DNA from: Candidatus Electrothrix scaldis
GTDB taxonomy: Bacteria; Desulfobacterota; Desulfobulbia; Desulfobulbales; Desulfobulbaceae
Direction: 5' to 3'
Length of the DNA: 64,000 bases
Assembly: GCA_033584155.1 (NCBI GenBank)
Contig: CP138355.1
Coordinates: 2,737,826-2,801,825 of the forward strand
Of the stretch, positions 37,888-47,108 are shown one piece after another. The position numbers and the translations under genes were made by a program. Under the pieces are notes generated by a model that was not told where the DNA came from, ran no database searches, and saw only the letters and a program-made list of their open reading frames with translations. Each line of letters opens with the position of its first letter. The stretch's first letter is position 1.

Positions 37888-38337
37888 GTGAATAATTCTC
37901 GTGTGGAAATAGTCGTTGGCCTCTTTCTTGTTGTCGGCTTTGTTGCCTTTAGTTGGCTTGCCCTCCAGCTTGGTGAAGTATCCTTACTGGATAAAGGGAC
38001 CACCTATACGCTGTATGCGGAATTTGAAAATATTTCAGGGGTGAAAACCGGAGCTGAGGTACAGATAGCTGGGGTAACCATTGGTTCTGTGACAGAGCTA
38101 CGTCTCAGCAAAGACGATCTGGCCGTAGCCACCTTAAAATTGGATAAGGATATCCACTTGGCAAAAGACTCTATGGCCTCGGTGAAATCGCAAGGCATTA
38201 TCGGTGATAAAATTATCCAGATCACGCCTGGCGGTGACGAGGAAATGTATAAGGCCGGTGATGTTATCGTGGATACCGAGTCTTCTGTTGATTTGGAGTC
38301 ATTGATTTCTAAATTTGCCTTTGGCGGAGTTAAATAA
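37888..38337 (+). CDS. mlaD: MCE-domain substrate-binding protein MlaD
   Basis: 149 residues from GTG 37888, where GGAG sits six bases upstream. An N-terminal membrane helix (about 9-27) is followed by one MCE domain (YAEFENISGVKTGAEVQIAG, then VTELRLSKDD). Ends soon after the domain (short MlaD form). Forms the hexameric periplasmic ring of the transporter. Confidence 0.93.
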   Translation: MNNSRVEIVVGLFLVVGFVAFSWLALQLGEVSLLDKGTTYTLYAEFENISGVKTGAEVQIAGVTIGSVTELRLSKDDLAVATLKLDKDIHLAKDSMASVKSQGIIGDKIIQITPGGDEEMYKAGDVIVDTESSVDLESLISKFAFGGVK

Positions 38338-38435
38338 GTTTTTCAGAGGCGCTTCGGGCCTGATTTTTAGCTGCTTTGCACGGGCTCTTTTCGGACTATG
38401 GGGCGCAGGAGGCGGTATTCTATACCGATCGATTT

Positions 38436-39212
38436 ATGAGAAGGATATTTCATGCAGTCCTTGTCAGCTTGTGTCTTTTGGGAAATTGCAGCCTGCTCTA
38501 TGCAGCAGATGGCGAGGTTGATTTTCTTGATGACGCATTCTACGAAGAGGCACCTGAGGAAAATGCGGTCAGAGATCCTTTTGAGGGAATAAATAGGGTT
38601 GTTTTCACCTTTAATGATTACGCATTTGTTTGGGTTCTAAACCCACTTGCAAACGGTTACAGCAAGCTGTTGCCTTCAGATATCCGGGGAGCTATTGCAA
38701 ATGTTTTTTATAATTTGCAGGAGCCTATGCGCTTTATTAATAGCCTTTTGCAGGTACGTTTTTCCGATGCTGGCACTCTGTTGACCCGTTTTACCGTGAA
38801 TACTATCGGTGGGGTTGGTGGCCTTGGAGATCCGGCGAGCGAGCTGGGATTCGAGAAGACAGAGGCTACCTTTTGTCAAACCTTGGATAATTGGGGCGTT
38901 CCGGACGGAATTTTTCTCATGGTGCCTGTCATGGGACCAACGACCTTGCGCGATATTTCCGGCAGAGTAGTGGACCGTTTTTCTCTTAGCCCCATTTATT
39001 ATAATTGGGCTGCAGGCTGGGAGGAATCAGTTGGCATTTATATGGGCAAAGAAGTCAATAATCTTTCGCTCCATCTGGGAGAGTATGAAGCGATGAAAAA
39101 GATGAGTTTTGATCCCTATATAGCTGTCCGTGACGGCTTTTATCAGCTTCGTCGGCAACGTTGGCAGAATTCTATGTCCTCCAGCGATGCAGTAGTAGAG
39201 CCGCTGGAATAG
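38436..39212 (+). CDS. mlaA: MlaA/VacJ outer-membrane lipid-asymmetry protein
   Basis: About 258 residues from ATG 38436, which gives a signal peptide (MRRIFHAVLVSLCLLGNC). The lipobox is imperfect (LGNC), so lipidation is uncertain. VacJ motifs: RDPFEGINRVVFTFND (early) and NTIGGVGGLGDPASELG with TFCQTLDNWGVPDG. Removes misplaced phospholipids from the outer leaflet and passes them to MlaC. Confidence 0.92.
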   Translation: MRRIFHAVLVSLCLLGNCSLLYAADGEVDFLDDAFYEEAPEENAVRDPFEGINRVVFTFNDYAFVWVLNPLANGYSKLLPSDIRGAIANVFYNLQEPMRFINSLLQVRFSDAGTLLTRFTVNTIGGVGGLGDPASELGFEKTEATFCQTLDNWGVPDGIFLMVPVMGPTTLRDISGRVVDRFSLSPIYYNWAAGWEESVGIYMGKEVNNLSLHLGEYEAMKKMSFDPYIAVRDGFYQLRRQRWQNSMSSSDAVVEPLE

Positions 39213-39333
39213 TATTTTTCTCGTACTATTTTGTTTCTTAATTTTTCTCGCTCTTCCAGGGCGGGAAAACATAATATGAAATTGATCGCTTGATCGGTCG
39301 AATTACTCGGTATCTCTATATAAAGGTGAAAAT

Positions 39334-39957
39334 ATGCAGATCTTTCGACGTGTTCTTGTTGTTTTGTTGTTCCTTACTCTCCTGCCTTTGACGCAACAGG
39401 TCAGCGCCGCAACGCCAGACCCCACGGAGCAGCTGAAGCCGGTTGTTGATAAGGTTGTCAGCTTATTAAAGGATGCAGAGTTTCGCAAAAAGCCAGTTGT
39501 CGAACAATCCGATGTCATTGTGAAAATTGTTGCGGAGCGTTTTGATTTTCGTGAAATGTCCAAGAGAGTTATGGGCAAACAATGGCGTACACTTAATCCT
39601 GAGCAAAAGGATCAGTTTGTTGCTTTGTTTACAAAACTTCTCCAGTACGTCTATATCAACCAGGTTGATGGCTATTTAGATAAAAAAATTGAATTTACAG
39701 ACCAGCGTATTAGGCGGGACAGGGCTGAAGTAAAAACCCTGCTTGTTGGTGCAGATAAAAGAATTCCTGTCTCCTATATTATGCTGCTGGAAAAAGATAA
39801 CTGGATGGCCTATGATATTGTTGTTGAGGGAGTTAGCCTGATTCGCAATTATATGGAGCAGATCAGCACGGTCCTTCGCGATGAGAAGTTTCCCGGCTTG
39901 ATTAAAATGCTGGAAAATAAGATTACCAAGCTGGAGGCAGGTGAAAAGGAGGAGTAA
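39334..39957 (+). CDS. mlaC: MlaC periplasmic phospholipid-binding protein
   Basis: 207 residues with a signal peptide (MQIFRRVLVVLLFLTLLPL, cleaved near VSA-A). Tol-tol-Ttg2 family motifs: FDFREMSKRVMGKQWRTL and YDIVVEGVSLIRNYMEQ. Shuttles phospholipids between MlaA and MlaFED. Downstream of mlaA in the same operon. Confidence 0.93.
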   Translation: MQIFRRVLVVLLFLTLLPLTQQVSAATPDPTEQLKPVVDKVVSLLKDAEFRKKPVVEQSDVIVKIVAERFDFREMSKRVMGKQWRTLNPEQKDQFVALFTKLLQYVYINQVDGYLDKKIEFTDQRIRRDRAEVKTLLVGADKRIPVSYIMLLEKDNWMAYDIVVEGVSLIRNYMEQISTVLRDEKFPGLIKMLENKITKLEAGEKEE

Positions 39958-40005
39958 CATCCAGGCAAACTTGCTTCAGCACAACGACTTGCAACAGCAT
40001 ATCCT

Positions 40006-40305
40006 ATGACGAATCTGATTTGGCTGCTTTTTATTTTTTTAATAGGCGTTTTGGTTGTCTCTGTGCTGTGGTTTATCTGGAGGCTGCGTCATTTTTCCAA
40101 CTCTCATAATCAAACCTTTCTGGATGATAAATTAATGCAGAGCATGCTCGGCGATGAGACCTTATCTAAGGAATTGAAAAGTGCCTTGGTGGGAAAGACG
40201 AGCGGAGCACGCCCTGTCGCGTCCTCTGGTGATGCTGCGGTAGAAGAAGAGGAAGGGCAAACTCCTGCCTCCACTCAGACGGTGAAGGAGAAAAAGGCTA
40301 TATGA
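40006..40305 (+). CDS. Small single-pass membrane protein of unknown function
   Basis: 99 residues. One N-terminal membrane helix (about 4-26) is followed by a short charged region and an acidic, alanine-rich low-complexity tail. Overlaps the LolA-like gene by four bases. No known family. Its place between mlaC and the LolA-like gene suggests an accessory part of envelope transport; that is inference. Confidence 0.7.
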   Translation: MTNLIWLLFIFLIGVLVVSVLWFIWRLRHFSNSHNQTFLDDKLMQSMLGDETLSKELKSALVGKTSGARPVASSGDAAVEEEEGQTPASTQTVKEKKAI

Positions 40306-41090
40306 TGCGTTTCATCGGGCACTATGCTCAGACTTTCCTTGCTGTTACCCTTCTTACCCTTACCCTGTTCGGCAAGGTACTTTGTGCTGCTACAGAGCCT
40401 GAGCTGGGCGTGGACCAGGTTATCAAAAAGGTTGAAGATAACCTCAATGGAAAAACCGCTGTCATGGAAATGACTATGGTGGTTAAGACCAAGCGGGCTG
40501 AGCGTACCATGAAGATGAAGAGCTGGTCTGAGGGGAATAAGAAATCTTTTATTAAAATCTTATACCCAGGCAAGGATAAGGGCATCACCTTTCTAAAACT
40601 CGATAATGCCATGTGGCAATATGTACCCCGTATCGAGAAGACTATCAAAATTCCCGCCTCAATGATGCTGCAAAGCTGGATGGGCAGTGACTTCAGCAAT
40701 GATGATCTGGTCAGAGAGAGTTCGATCAGCGAGGATTACACCAAAAAGCTTCTTGAAGAAACAGAGAGCGAGTATCGGGTTGAGTTATTGCCCAAGCCGG
40801 ATGCGCCTGTCGTGTGGGGAAAGATTATCTTTGCGGTCTCTAAGCAGTATTTCCTTCCCTCCACGGTGCAGTATTTTGATGAGGACGGAAGCCCGATCCG
40901 GACGATGGAATATACAGATGTGCAGCAGCTCGAAGATGGTCGTTTTTATCCAACTGCCTGGACAGTGATTCCTCAGGAGCCGGAAAAGGCGGGGCACGAA
41001 ACCGTGGTGAAGATTACCGAGACTGTTTTTGATAAAGAGGTGGATCCTGCCTATTTCACCAAAAGGGCACTGAAGCGTTTCAGTAAGTAG
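40302..41090 (+). CDS. LolA-like outer-membrane lipoprotein-sorting protein
   Basis: 262 residues with a signal peptide (about 1-28). It has the beta-rich fold of the LolA-like family (pfam17131 type): MEMTMVVKTKRAERTMKMKSW, WQYVPRIEKTIKIPASMMLQSWMGSDFSNDDL, then DVQQLEDGRFYPTAW. Members of this family are periplasmic carriers for lipids or lipoproteins and often accompany RND-type or Mla-type exporters. Last gene before a strong terminator. Confidence 0.88.
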   Translation: MMRFIGHYAQTFLAVTLLTLTLFGKVLCAATEPELGVDQVIKKVEDNLNGKTAVMEMTMVVKTKRAERTMKMKSWSEGNKKSFIKILYPGKDKGITFLKLDNAMWQYVPRIEKTIKIPASMMLQSWMGSDFSNDDLVRESSISEDYTKKLLEETESEYRVELLPKPDAPVVWGKIIFAVSKQYFLPSTVQYFDEDGSPIRTMEYTDVQQLEDGRFYPTAWTVIPQEPEKAGHETVVKITETVFDKEVDPAYFTKRALKRFSK

Positions 41091-41113
41091 GGCAAGGCCA
41101 GCAAGATCAAACG

Positions 41114-41152
41114 AACTACACCCATCCTGAAGTAGGGTGGGTGTAGTTTTTT
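41114..41152 (+). terminator. Intrinsic terminator of the mla operon
   Basis: Stem AACTACACCCA with TGGGTGTAGTT (11 perfect pairs), 13-base loop, ending in a run of six T. It lies between the convergent LolA-like and hslU genes. Confidence 0.85.
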
Positions 41153-41184
41153 CCGGTAAAGATGAGGGAAGATGAGTGCGGGAA

Positions 41185-42663
41185 TTACAAGATATACCTG
41201 CTCAGGTCCTCATTATCAGAGATATCGAGTAGCTGCTTCTGAACGTACTCAGGGGTGACAACAAAGGTACGCTCCTCACGTTCTGAGGCATCAAAAGAGA
41301 GCTCATCCAGCACACACTCTATCACCGTGTGTAAACGACGCGCTCCGATGTTTTCCGTCTTCTTGTTCACTTCCACAGCGATTCGTGCCATTTCCCGGAT
41401 AGCCTCTTCTTCAAATTTCAGCTCCACACCTTCGGTTTCCATCAGGGCTGTATACTGTTTAATTAAGGCATTCTCCGGTTCGGTGAGGATCCGAAAAAAG
41501 TCTTCCTCGCCAAGCGCATTCAGATTGACCCGAATGGGAAACCGTCCCTGGAGCTCCGGGGCAAGGTCTGACGGCTTATTGGTATAAAAGGCACCAGAGG
41601 CTATAAAGAGAATGTGGTCAGTGCGCACAGGGCCGTATTTGGTGGTTACTGTGGATCCCTCAACAATGGGCAAGAGATCACGTTGCACCCCCTCACGTGA
41701 CACATCAGGAGAGCCTGAACCGGAACCGCTCCGGGAGGCAATTTTATCTATCTCGTCAAGAAAGATGATTCCAGCCTGCTCAGTTCTTCGAATCGCTTTT
41801 TCTGTCACGCTCTCCGTATCGACCAGCCGCTGTGCCTCTTCCTTTTTCAGGTATTCCAGGGCCTCAGGAACTTTCATCTTGCGCTCATGCTTTTGTCCTG
41901 GGAACATTTTGGAAAAGGCATCCTGCAGAGATGATTGCATATCCTCAAGACCGGAGGCGGAAAAGACCTCAACAACCGGTCCCTGAGGCTTTTGGGAGGT
42001 AACATGCAGCTCCACCAGGCGATCATTGAGCTCACCGCTGTGTAGCATTCTCCGCAGTTTTTCCCGGGTTCGCTCCATAGAGTCAGCCTGTTGTTTGCTC
42101 CCTGCACTGTTATTCTCCAGCGAAGGTGTGTCCTGACCAAAGGCTTCATTGTAAGATAAGGCTATGACATCGTCTTGAGCGGATGTAGTATTCGTTCCGC
42201 TTTGATGCGCATCCTTTTTCGGGGCAGGGGGAAGCAGGAGGTCAAGTAGACGCTCTTCCGCTGCGGCCTCGGCTTTGGCTGTAACATTTTCCTCCTCTTC
42301 CTTGGTCACCATATTGATGGCCAGTTGGAGGAGGTCACGCACCATCGATTCCACATCACGGCCCACATAGCCTACCTCTGTGAATTTGGAGGCCTCCACC
42401 TTAATAAAGGGGGATTGAGCAAGATTGGCCAGTCTGCGCGCAATCTCTGTCTTGCCCACACCTGTGGGGCCAATCATGATGATATTTTTCGGGGCAATTT
42501 CCTCGCGCAGGGGAGGCTGCACCTGCTGCCTGCGCCAGCGGTTGCGCAGGGCTATGGCAACAGAACGTTTTGCCTCATCCTGACCAATAATATACTGATC
42601 CAGCTTTTGGACAGTTTCTTTCGGTGTTAACGAATTCAACGCAGTCATTGAGAGTAAGGTCAT
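41185..42663 (-). CDS. hslU: ATP-dependent protease ATPase subunit HslU
   Basis: 492 residues, somewhat longer than typical HslU because of an extended intermediate domain (about 140-240). Walker A is [11 protein letters not shown], Walker B is [12 protein letters not shown], and sensor and arginine-finger blocks follow. [15 protein letters not shown] marks the C-domain; the protein ends in SRYIL, the conserved tail that docks into HslV. No ribosome binding site is evident at the first ATG. Downstream of hslV with a two-hairpin motif in the 146-base gap. Confidence 0.94.
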   Translation of the reverse strand: MTLLSMTALNSLTPKETVQKLDQYIIGQDEAKRSVAIALRNRWRRQQVQPPLREEIAPKNIIMIGPTGVGKTEIARRLANLAQSPFIKVEASKFTEVGYVGRDVESMVRDLLQLAINMVTKEEEENVTAKAEAAAEERLLDLLLPPAPKKDAHQSGTNTTSAQDDVIALSYNEAFGQDTPSLENNSAGSKQQADSMERTREKLRRMLHSGELNDRLVELHVTSQKPQGPVVEVFSASGLEDMQSSLQDAFSKMFPGQKHERKMKVPEALEYLKKEEAQRLVDTESVTEKAIRRTEQAGIIFLDEIDKIASRSGSGSGSPDVSREGVQRDLLPIVEGSTVTTKYGPVRTDHILFIASGAFYTNKPSDLAPELQGRFPIRVNLNALGEEDFFRILTEPENALIKQYTALMETEGVELKFEEEAIREMARIAVEVNKKTENIGARRLHTVIECVLDELSFDASEREERTFVVTPEYVQKQLLDISDNEDLSRYIL

Positions 42664-42681
42664 ATTATAGATAGAGTGGCT

Positions 42682-42760
42682 TACATCTCGTCCCTTCGGG
42701 TCGAGACAACAAAATATGAAAAGTAACTTGGCTGGGGTTGCCAGCTAAGTTGCTTTTCAT
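42682..42760 (-). promoter_or_regulatory. Two-hairpin motif, copy B (between hslV and hslU)
   Basis: Read on the minus strand. Hairpin 1 has outer arms ATGAAAAG and CTTTTCAT, with a further 12-base inner stem that has two mismatches and loop CAACC. The linker is ATTTTGTT. Hairpin 2 is GTCTCGACCCG with loop AA and GGGACGAGAT (one mismatch), followed by GTAAG. Layout and linker match copy A at 33448-33523. Confidence 0.6.
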
Positions 42761-42809
42761 ATGAGAGAAAGAAGAAGTCTGTAAAGAAAAAATGAAGTTA
42801 GGTGACGTT

Positions 42810-43343
42810 CTAGACTTTCTCGACAATAAGATTATGGTTCGTATACACGCAGATAGAAGCAGCAATAGTCATTGCTTCCCGTGCTATGGCTTCTGCATCA
42901 AGATCGGAATGGGCAATCAGGGCCGTTGCTGCCGCCTGGGCATAGGAGCCTCCAGAACCGATTGCCAAGATACCGTTGTCAGACTCAATCACATCGCCGC
43001 TCCCGGAGAGCAGAAGAGAGGATTTTTCGTCTACCGCAATCATCATGGCCTCAAGGCGCCGTAGCATTTTATCGGTACGCCAGTCCTTGGCCAACTCCAC
43101 TGAAGAGCGCATCAGGTTACCGTTAAACTGTTCCAGTTTCTGTTCCAGCCTATCATAGAGAGTAAAGGCATCAGCTGTTGAACCGGCAAACCCGGTAATA
43201 ACCTTGTCGTGATACAGTCGGCGTACCTTGCGGGCATTATGTTTGATAACTGTCTGCCCAAGGGAGACTTGGCCATCTCCAGCAATGACGACCTCGCCTT
43301 TATGGCGAATAGCAAGAATAGTTGTTGAACGTATTAATTTCAT
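42810..43343 (-). CDS. hslV: ATP-dependent protease peptidase subunit HslV
   Basis: 177 residues. The catalytic threonine is expected in [13 protein letters not shown] (T7), so a six-residue leader (MKLIRS) must be removed, a slightly longer propeptide than the usual single methionine. [11 protein letters not shown] and [11 protein letters not shown] are family blocks. Partners HslU in a proteasome-like protease. First gene of the hslVU pair on the minus strand. Confidence 0.93.
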   Translation of the reverse strand: MKLIRSTTILAIRHKGEVVIAGDGQVSLGQTVIKHNARKVRRLYHDKVITGFAGSTADAFTLYDRLEQKLEQFNGNLMRSSVELAKDWRTDKMLRRLEAMMIAVDEKSSLLLSGSGDVIESDNGILAIGSGGSYAQAAATALIAHSDLDAEAIAREAMTIAASICVYTNHNLIVEKV

Positions 43344-43508
43344 GGTGATAGTTTGTTACTCACTTCATCGTGTAATGGATAATAAATATACAAGGAAGCA
43401 AGGGAGTCCTTGGTAATGATTTTGGGCAATTCCCCTTTTTTGTCTTCTGGCGAGGGGCGCTTGACTTGTGGCTGGTTCAACAGTAAGCATCAATTCGTTT
43501 TATGCCAG

Positions 43509-44114
43509 TTAAAAAAGCCGGTTTTGCCTTCTTTGTGAGCCTCTGGCAAAACGACCAAGCATCCACCCGACCAGTAAGACCCCGGCCCCTGACAAGAACC
43601 ACGCAATTTTATTGAATTCCTGAGATGCCTTGTATTCGTCTTTGATCTTGTTGCATTTATTTTCGCTCAAAGCGAGTTGCTCACTTGCTGAGCTTTGTAA
43701 TTTTTCCAGCTCCTCGCTGCTAGCTTGCTGTAGCTCATCAATTCTTTTCAGATCACGGGCTAACTTTTCGTTTTCCAATTTGAGCTGTTCATTTTCATTT
43801 TGCAGCTCATGCACTTGTTCAACCGGAGGTTTTTCATTACTGAGATAGCGATTGAGCATCCATCCCTCGACGCCGTTATGAAGGCGAACCTTTGCCCAAT
43901 TGCCGCTTTCCTCGAAAAATTCTACCTGATCACCATCTTTAACGAATTTTAAGATCTTATACTGATTTCCCTTGCCACGTCTGACTGGTATATCAAGATT
44001 CGGGCGAACGAACTTTATTTCAGCAGAAAGCGCTGAACTTGCGATCAGGAGAGCGAAGAGCGATACAAGAAATAAGATTCGTGCAGTTTGTTTAGATAAT
44101 GTTATAAATATCAT
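43509..44114 (-). CDS. SH3-domain and membrane-anchor protein (TIGR04211 type)
   Basis: 201 residues. Signal peptide or N-terminal helix (about 10-31), bacterial SH3 domain (about 32-95; WAKVRLHNGVEGWMLNRYL), coiled coil (about 100-160), then a C-terminal membrane helix (about 169-187) and a basic end. This layout matches the SH3-and-anchor family seen in gamma- and delta-proteobacteria. It probably tethers to the inner membrane with the SH3 domain in the periplasm. Ribosome binding site GAGG. Confidence 0.85.
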   Translation of the reverse strand: MIFITLSKQTARILFLVSLFALLIASSALSAEIKFVRPNLDIPVRRGKGNQYKILKFVKDGDQVEFFEESGNWAKVRLHNGVEGWMLNRYLSNEKPPVEQVHELQNENEQLKLENEKLARDLKRIDELQQASSEELEKLQSSASEQLALSENKCNKIKDEYKASQEFNKIAWFLSGAGVLLVGWMLGRFARGSQRRQNRLF

Positions 44115-44238
44115 ATTTTTTCCTCAAATAAATACGTCATCACGAAGCTCCAGGGCTGATACCTCGCTGTTTCCAGCGTACCAGCAGAGCAATTTTTTAA
44201 TCCCCACCCCTTGGGTAGTGGGGAGGGGGCGGCTCCTA

Positions 44239-45465
44239 TCAAGAGCGTGTTTGTTGGGTCGACAGGATTAATATGCCGATCATAAGAACAAGAAAAATAG
44301 AGATAATACCCAGGGTTGGGAAGACGCGAGAAATTCCCCATCCCTGTTCAATATATTTAATCAGCTTTACTGACAGAGCGCCGACGCCGAATGTCAGGAT
44401 AAATTTCATTCCATAGGCAGAGCTACGCATCCAGGCTGGTGTCAACCGGGCAACCAGGGTGTTCTCCAGGGGTTGCATCCCGAGTAGAAAGAAGGAATGC
44501 AAGGCGGCCAGCAGAATGAGTGGCATATTTGAGGCCCATCCAATCAAAAAGGCAAAGGGGATAGTGATCAGATGAAATCCCAAATATCCGTACCTGAGGT
44601 CAAAACGTTCACCGAACTTCCCTCCGATATACTGACCATACATCCCAACAAGATAGAGTATACCTATGGTGACGGTGGCGACCACATTTGCGGATATATT
44701 ATTACCTGCAAAGAGTCCATTGACAGCGTCAACTACGGCTGGCAGATTGAGTTCAAAGAGGGCTGGCAGGCTCACTGTCGCCCCCCGATAGACCGTGCCG
44801 CCCAGCATCATGCAGATAAGCAGGACAAGAAAGCCTTTCCAGGCGGAAAATTTTTCTTTTTTCTGGCGAGCTGCTTTTGAGGTGTTCTGTTTTGTACAGC
44901 TTGCTGTTCCTTTCTGGGAGAGCAGAAGAAAAAGAATACCTGTAAAATTTAGGATGCCTAAGCAGAAATACACCGCTTGAACACCGAAGAGCCAGTTGAT
45001 TAGTCCTGCCAAGAGCGGTCCCATAGCAAGGCCCAGGCTACCGAAAATTCCGTTTATTGCCATCGCGGCAGCAGTTCGGGGGATACCCTTTGCTATCCAG
45101 CCCAGGCCTGCCGGATGATAGATGCCGGAGAAAAGTCCCACGCCAGCAAGGGCAAGCTGGAAGGCAAAAGGCTGAGCCGTCGTCTTAACAAAAAGAGCAG
45201 CGGCCAAGCCGGAGCATCCCCCTCCCAGGTAAAAAAGAGCAAGGAGGGGCTTTGAACCGAATTTGTCTGCCAATATTCCCCAGGGCAGGGCCGTTATACC
45301 GAAGAGAAGATACATCCAGAAACCCAGGTCCAGGGTTGCTGCAAGATCAAGTCCGAAGTTTTTCGAGAGAGGAAGGGCCAAGGCTGGAAAAACCAGCATA
45401 TTAAAATGGCTCAAAAAATGTCCGTAACCAGTGGCGCTTAAAATGGCGCGTTCCTGCCTGTCCAT
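44239..45465 (-). CDS. Major facilitator superfamily transporter
   Basis: 408 residues with about 12 membrane helices. MFS landmarks: GILADKFGSKPLL between helices 2 and 3, then GIYHPAGLGWIAKG and NGIFGSLGLAMGP in the N-half. The central cytoplasmic loop is lysine-rich. The substrate cannot be told from sequence. It lies 17 bases after the MltF-like gene and is probably co-transcribed with it. Confidence 0.88.
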   Translation of the reverse strand: MDRQERAILSATGYGHFLSHFNMLVFPALALPLSKNFGLDLAATLDLGFWMYLLFGITALPWGILADKFGSKPLLALFYLGGGCSGLAAALFVKTTAQPFAFQLALAGVGLFSGIYHPAGLGWIAKGIPRTAAAMAINGIFGSLGLAMGPLLAGLINWLFGVQAVYFCLGILNFTGILFLLLSQKGTASCTKQNTSKAARQKKEKFSAWKGFLVLLICMMLGGTVYRGATVSLPALFELNLPAVVDAVNGLFAGNNISANVVATVTIGILYLVGMYGQYIGGKFGERFDLRYGYLGFHLITIPFAFLIGWASNMPLILLAALHSFFLLGMQPLENTLVARLTPAWMRSSAYGMKFILTFGVGALSVKLIKYIEQGWGISRVFPTLGIISIFLVLMIGILILSTQQTRS

Positions 45466-45482
45466 GAAGAAATACCTGACGC

Positions 45483-47048
45483 CTAGGGCTGCTGAATCTG
45501 CTCCACGTTTTTTTCGAGAAAGTATTCGTATGCCTTAAAATAATTATAAATATTTCGAACAAACTGTGCGATGTCCTTGTCCTGGTTTGCGAGCAAAGCT
45601 GTTTCTACATTCCCGAACCAGATATCAGGGTCATAGCCTGCTAAAGCAGCTTTTTTTCGAGCCGCGATGATCTGTTCAGGGCTTGACGCATATGATGCAA
45701 TTGCCATCAGATTGCGATCCAACTCGCTCAGCTGCGAAGAGGAAAAATAATGGTCAGCCAGGAATCGGAGATAATCAGTTGCTGCTTGAATATTTTCTTC
45801 TGCCCTTCGAACCTGCTTCAGGTCTGCTCCCAACCCTTCCTGCATAAGAGCCGAGGGATCAACCCCCATTAACCCCACCTTACCCTGTTCTCCCATCCAG
45901 GAAGCATCAAGTTCGGATTCCTGATACGCAAGAGCCGCTAAAAGAAGAGAAGGGAATTTATATTCCTGCCCGTATTCTTCAAAAAGAGGAACAAGGCTGT
46001 GATAGCGTTCCAAAGCAGCAAGTTGCAAATTATCGTGAAGAAAGCCGCCTTTTCTTCGGTAGTATTCTATCAGTTCGCGGTGCTCGTTTTGGGGAATATA
46101 GCTGTTCTTTTTGAAAAAGTTGACACTGTCCTGGAGTAAATGGTTATCAGCACGAATTACCCAGCTTATTTCCTTAGCGGTTCTGAAGGCAATGTTACGC
46201 TCAAGTTTTAAATTATGGAAAACAGAGGCCCAAAACTCCCCGACATGGCTGTCAACCACTGTCATGGGCAGGAGACCTGCTGCGGTCATCTCTATGAGAT
46301 CCTCGTCTTGAAGAAAGGTATCGGCGAAGTGGACGATCACGGGCTTTTTCCCAATAGACTTCAGGGTATTGTTCAGTTTTTGTAAGCTGGCAGCATAGGG
46401 GCTCTTCTCGCGGAGTGTAATTTCCTGGCCTGAGAGGTTGAAGATGTTTTTAAACTGGGGCGAGTGCGGACCAGTTACCAGAATTTCTCGGATTTCCAGG
46501 TTAACAGGTGAAACAAGTTTCACTGCGTTTTCCTGTTCCGGTTCCAGGTTGATATCTGCAACAGCTATATCTCCTTTACCAGCTATGAGCTCATCTACAA
46601 GATGTTCTTTTGGGGTTGGCAGGAAGACCAGCTCTGTTTTTTTGTCTCCAAAAGCAACTTGCTCACTAAGGAATTGTTCATATCTCTTGAGAATATCGAC
46701 GCTTAATCCGAATTCCTGCTCCTTGTCCCGGAAAAAGAAGGTGCGTGAAAAAGGAATCAGGACGCGCAACTGCCCCCGCTTGAACATACCATCAAGGTCG
46801 CCGAGCCAAACTTCCCGTTGGCGTGGGGGGACGTGAACGTCTGTAAAGAGTTCTGTTCGAAGCCCATCAATTGCTCCTGGGGCTATTGTAACAGTCTGCG
46901 TCTGTTCGGTCTGCCCATCTGCTGTAGTTTTTCTGAGGCTGGAGCCTTGATCAAGTGCTGAGAGTAACAAGACAATCAGGACAAAGCCGAGCACAGCGAT
47001 TTCCAAATGTATAACCAGTTTGTTGATGCTCATTTGTCCGAATTTCAT
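45483..47048 (-). CDS. mltF: MltF-like membrane-bound lytic transglycosylase
   Basis: 521 residues. N-terminal membrane anchor (about 14-29), periplasmic-binding-protein-like domain (about 90-340), then an SLT transglycosylase domain (about 355-505). The catalytic glutamate is E377 in the QES motif. In E. coli MltF the binding-like domain modulates the lytic domain by muropeptide ligands. Preceded by GGAGG. Sits 60 bases downstream of the TRAP permease genes, which have no solute-binding DctP in the window. Confidence 0.88.
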   Translation of the reverse strand: MKFGQMSINKLVIHLEIAVLGFVLIVLLLSALDQGSSLRKTTADGQTEQTQTVTIAPGAIDGLRTELFTDVHVPPRQREVWLGDLDGMFKRGQLRVLIPFSRTFFFRDKEQEFGLSVDILKRYEQFLSEQVAFGDKKTELVFLPTPKEHLVDELIAGKGDIAVADINLEPEQENAVKLVSPVNLEIREILVTGPHSPQFKNIFNLSGQEITLREKSPYAASLQKLNNTLKSIGKKPVIVHFADTFLQDEDLIEMTAAGLLPMTVVDSHVGEFWASVFHNLKLERNIAFRTAKEISWVIRADNHLLQDSVNFFKKNSYIPQNEHRELIEYYRRKGGFLHDNLQLAALERYHSLVPLFEEYGQEYKFPSLLLAALAYQESELDASWMGEQGKVGLMGVDPSALMQEGLGADLKQVRRAEENIQAATDYLRFLADHYFSSSQLSELDRNLMAIASYASSPEQIIAARKKAALAGYDPDIWFGNVETALLANQDKDIAQFVRNIYNYFKAYEYFLEKNVEQIQQP

Positions 47049-47108
47049 AATGTTTTCCTCCGAGAGCTTCTGCTGTCTTGTTCAGGTAGTGGTCAACTCA
47101 GACTGAGC

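Noticed and set aside
43440-43500. Heat-shock (sigma-32) promoter upstream of hslV
   Set aside because: A TTGAA-like and a CCCC-like block exist on the minus strand, but the spacing (17 bases) is too long for a confident call.
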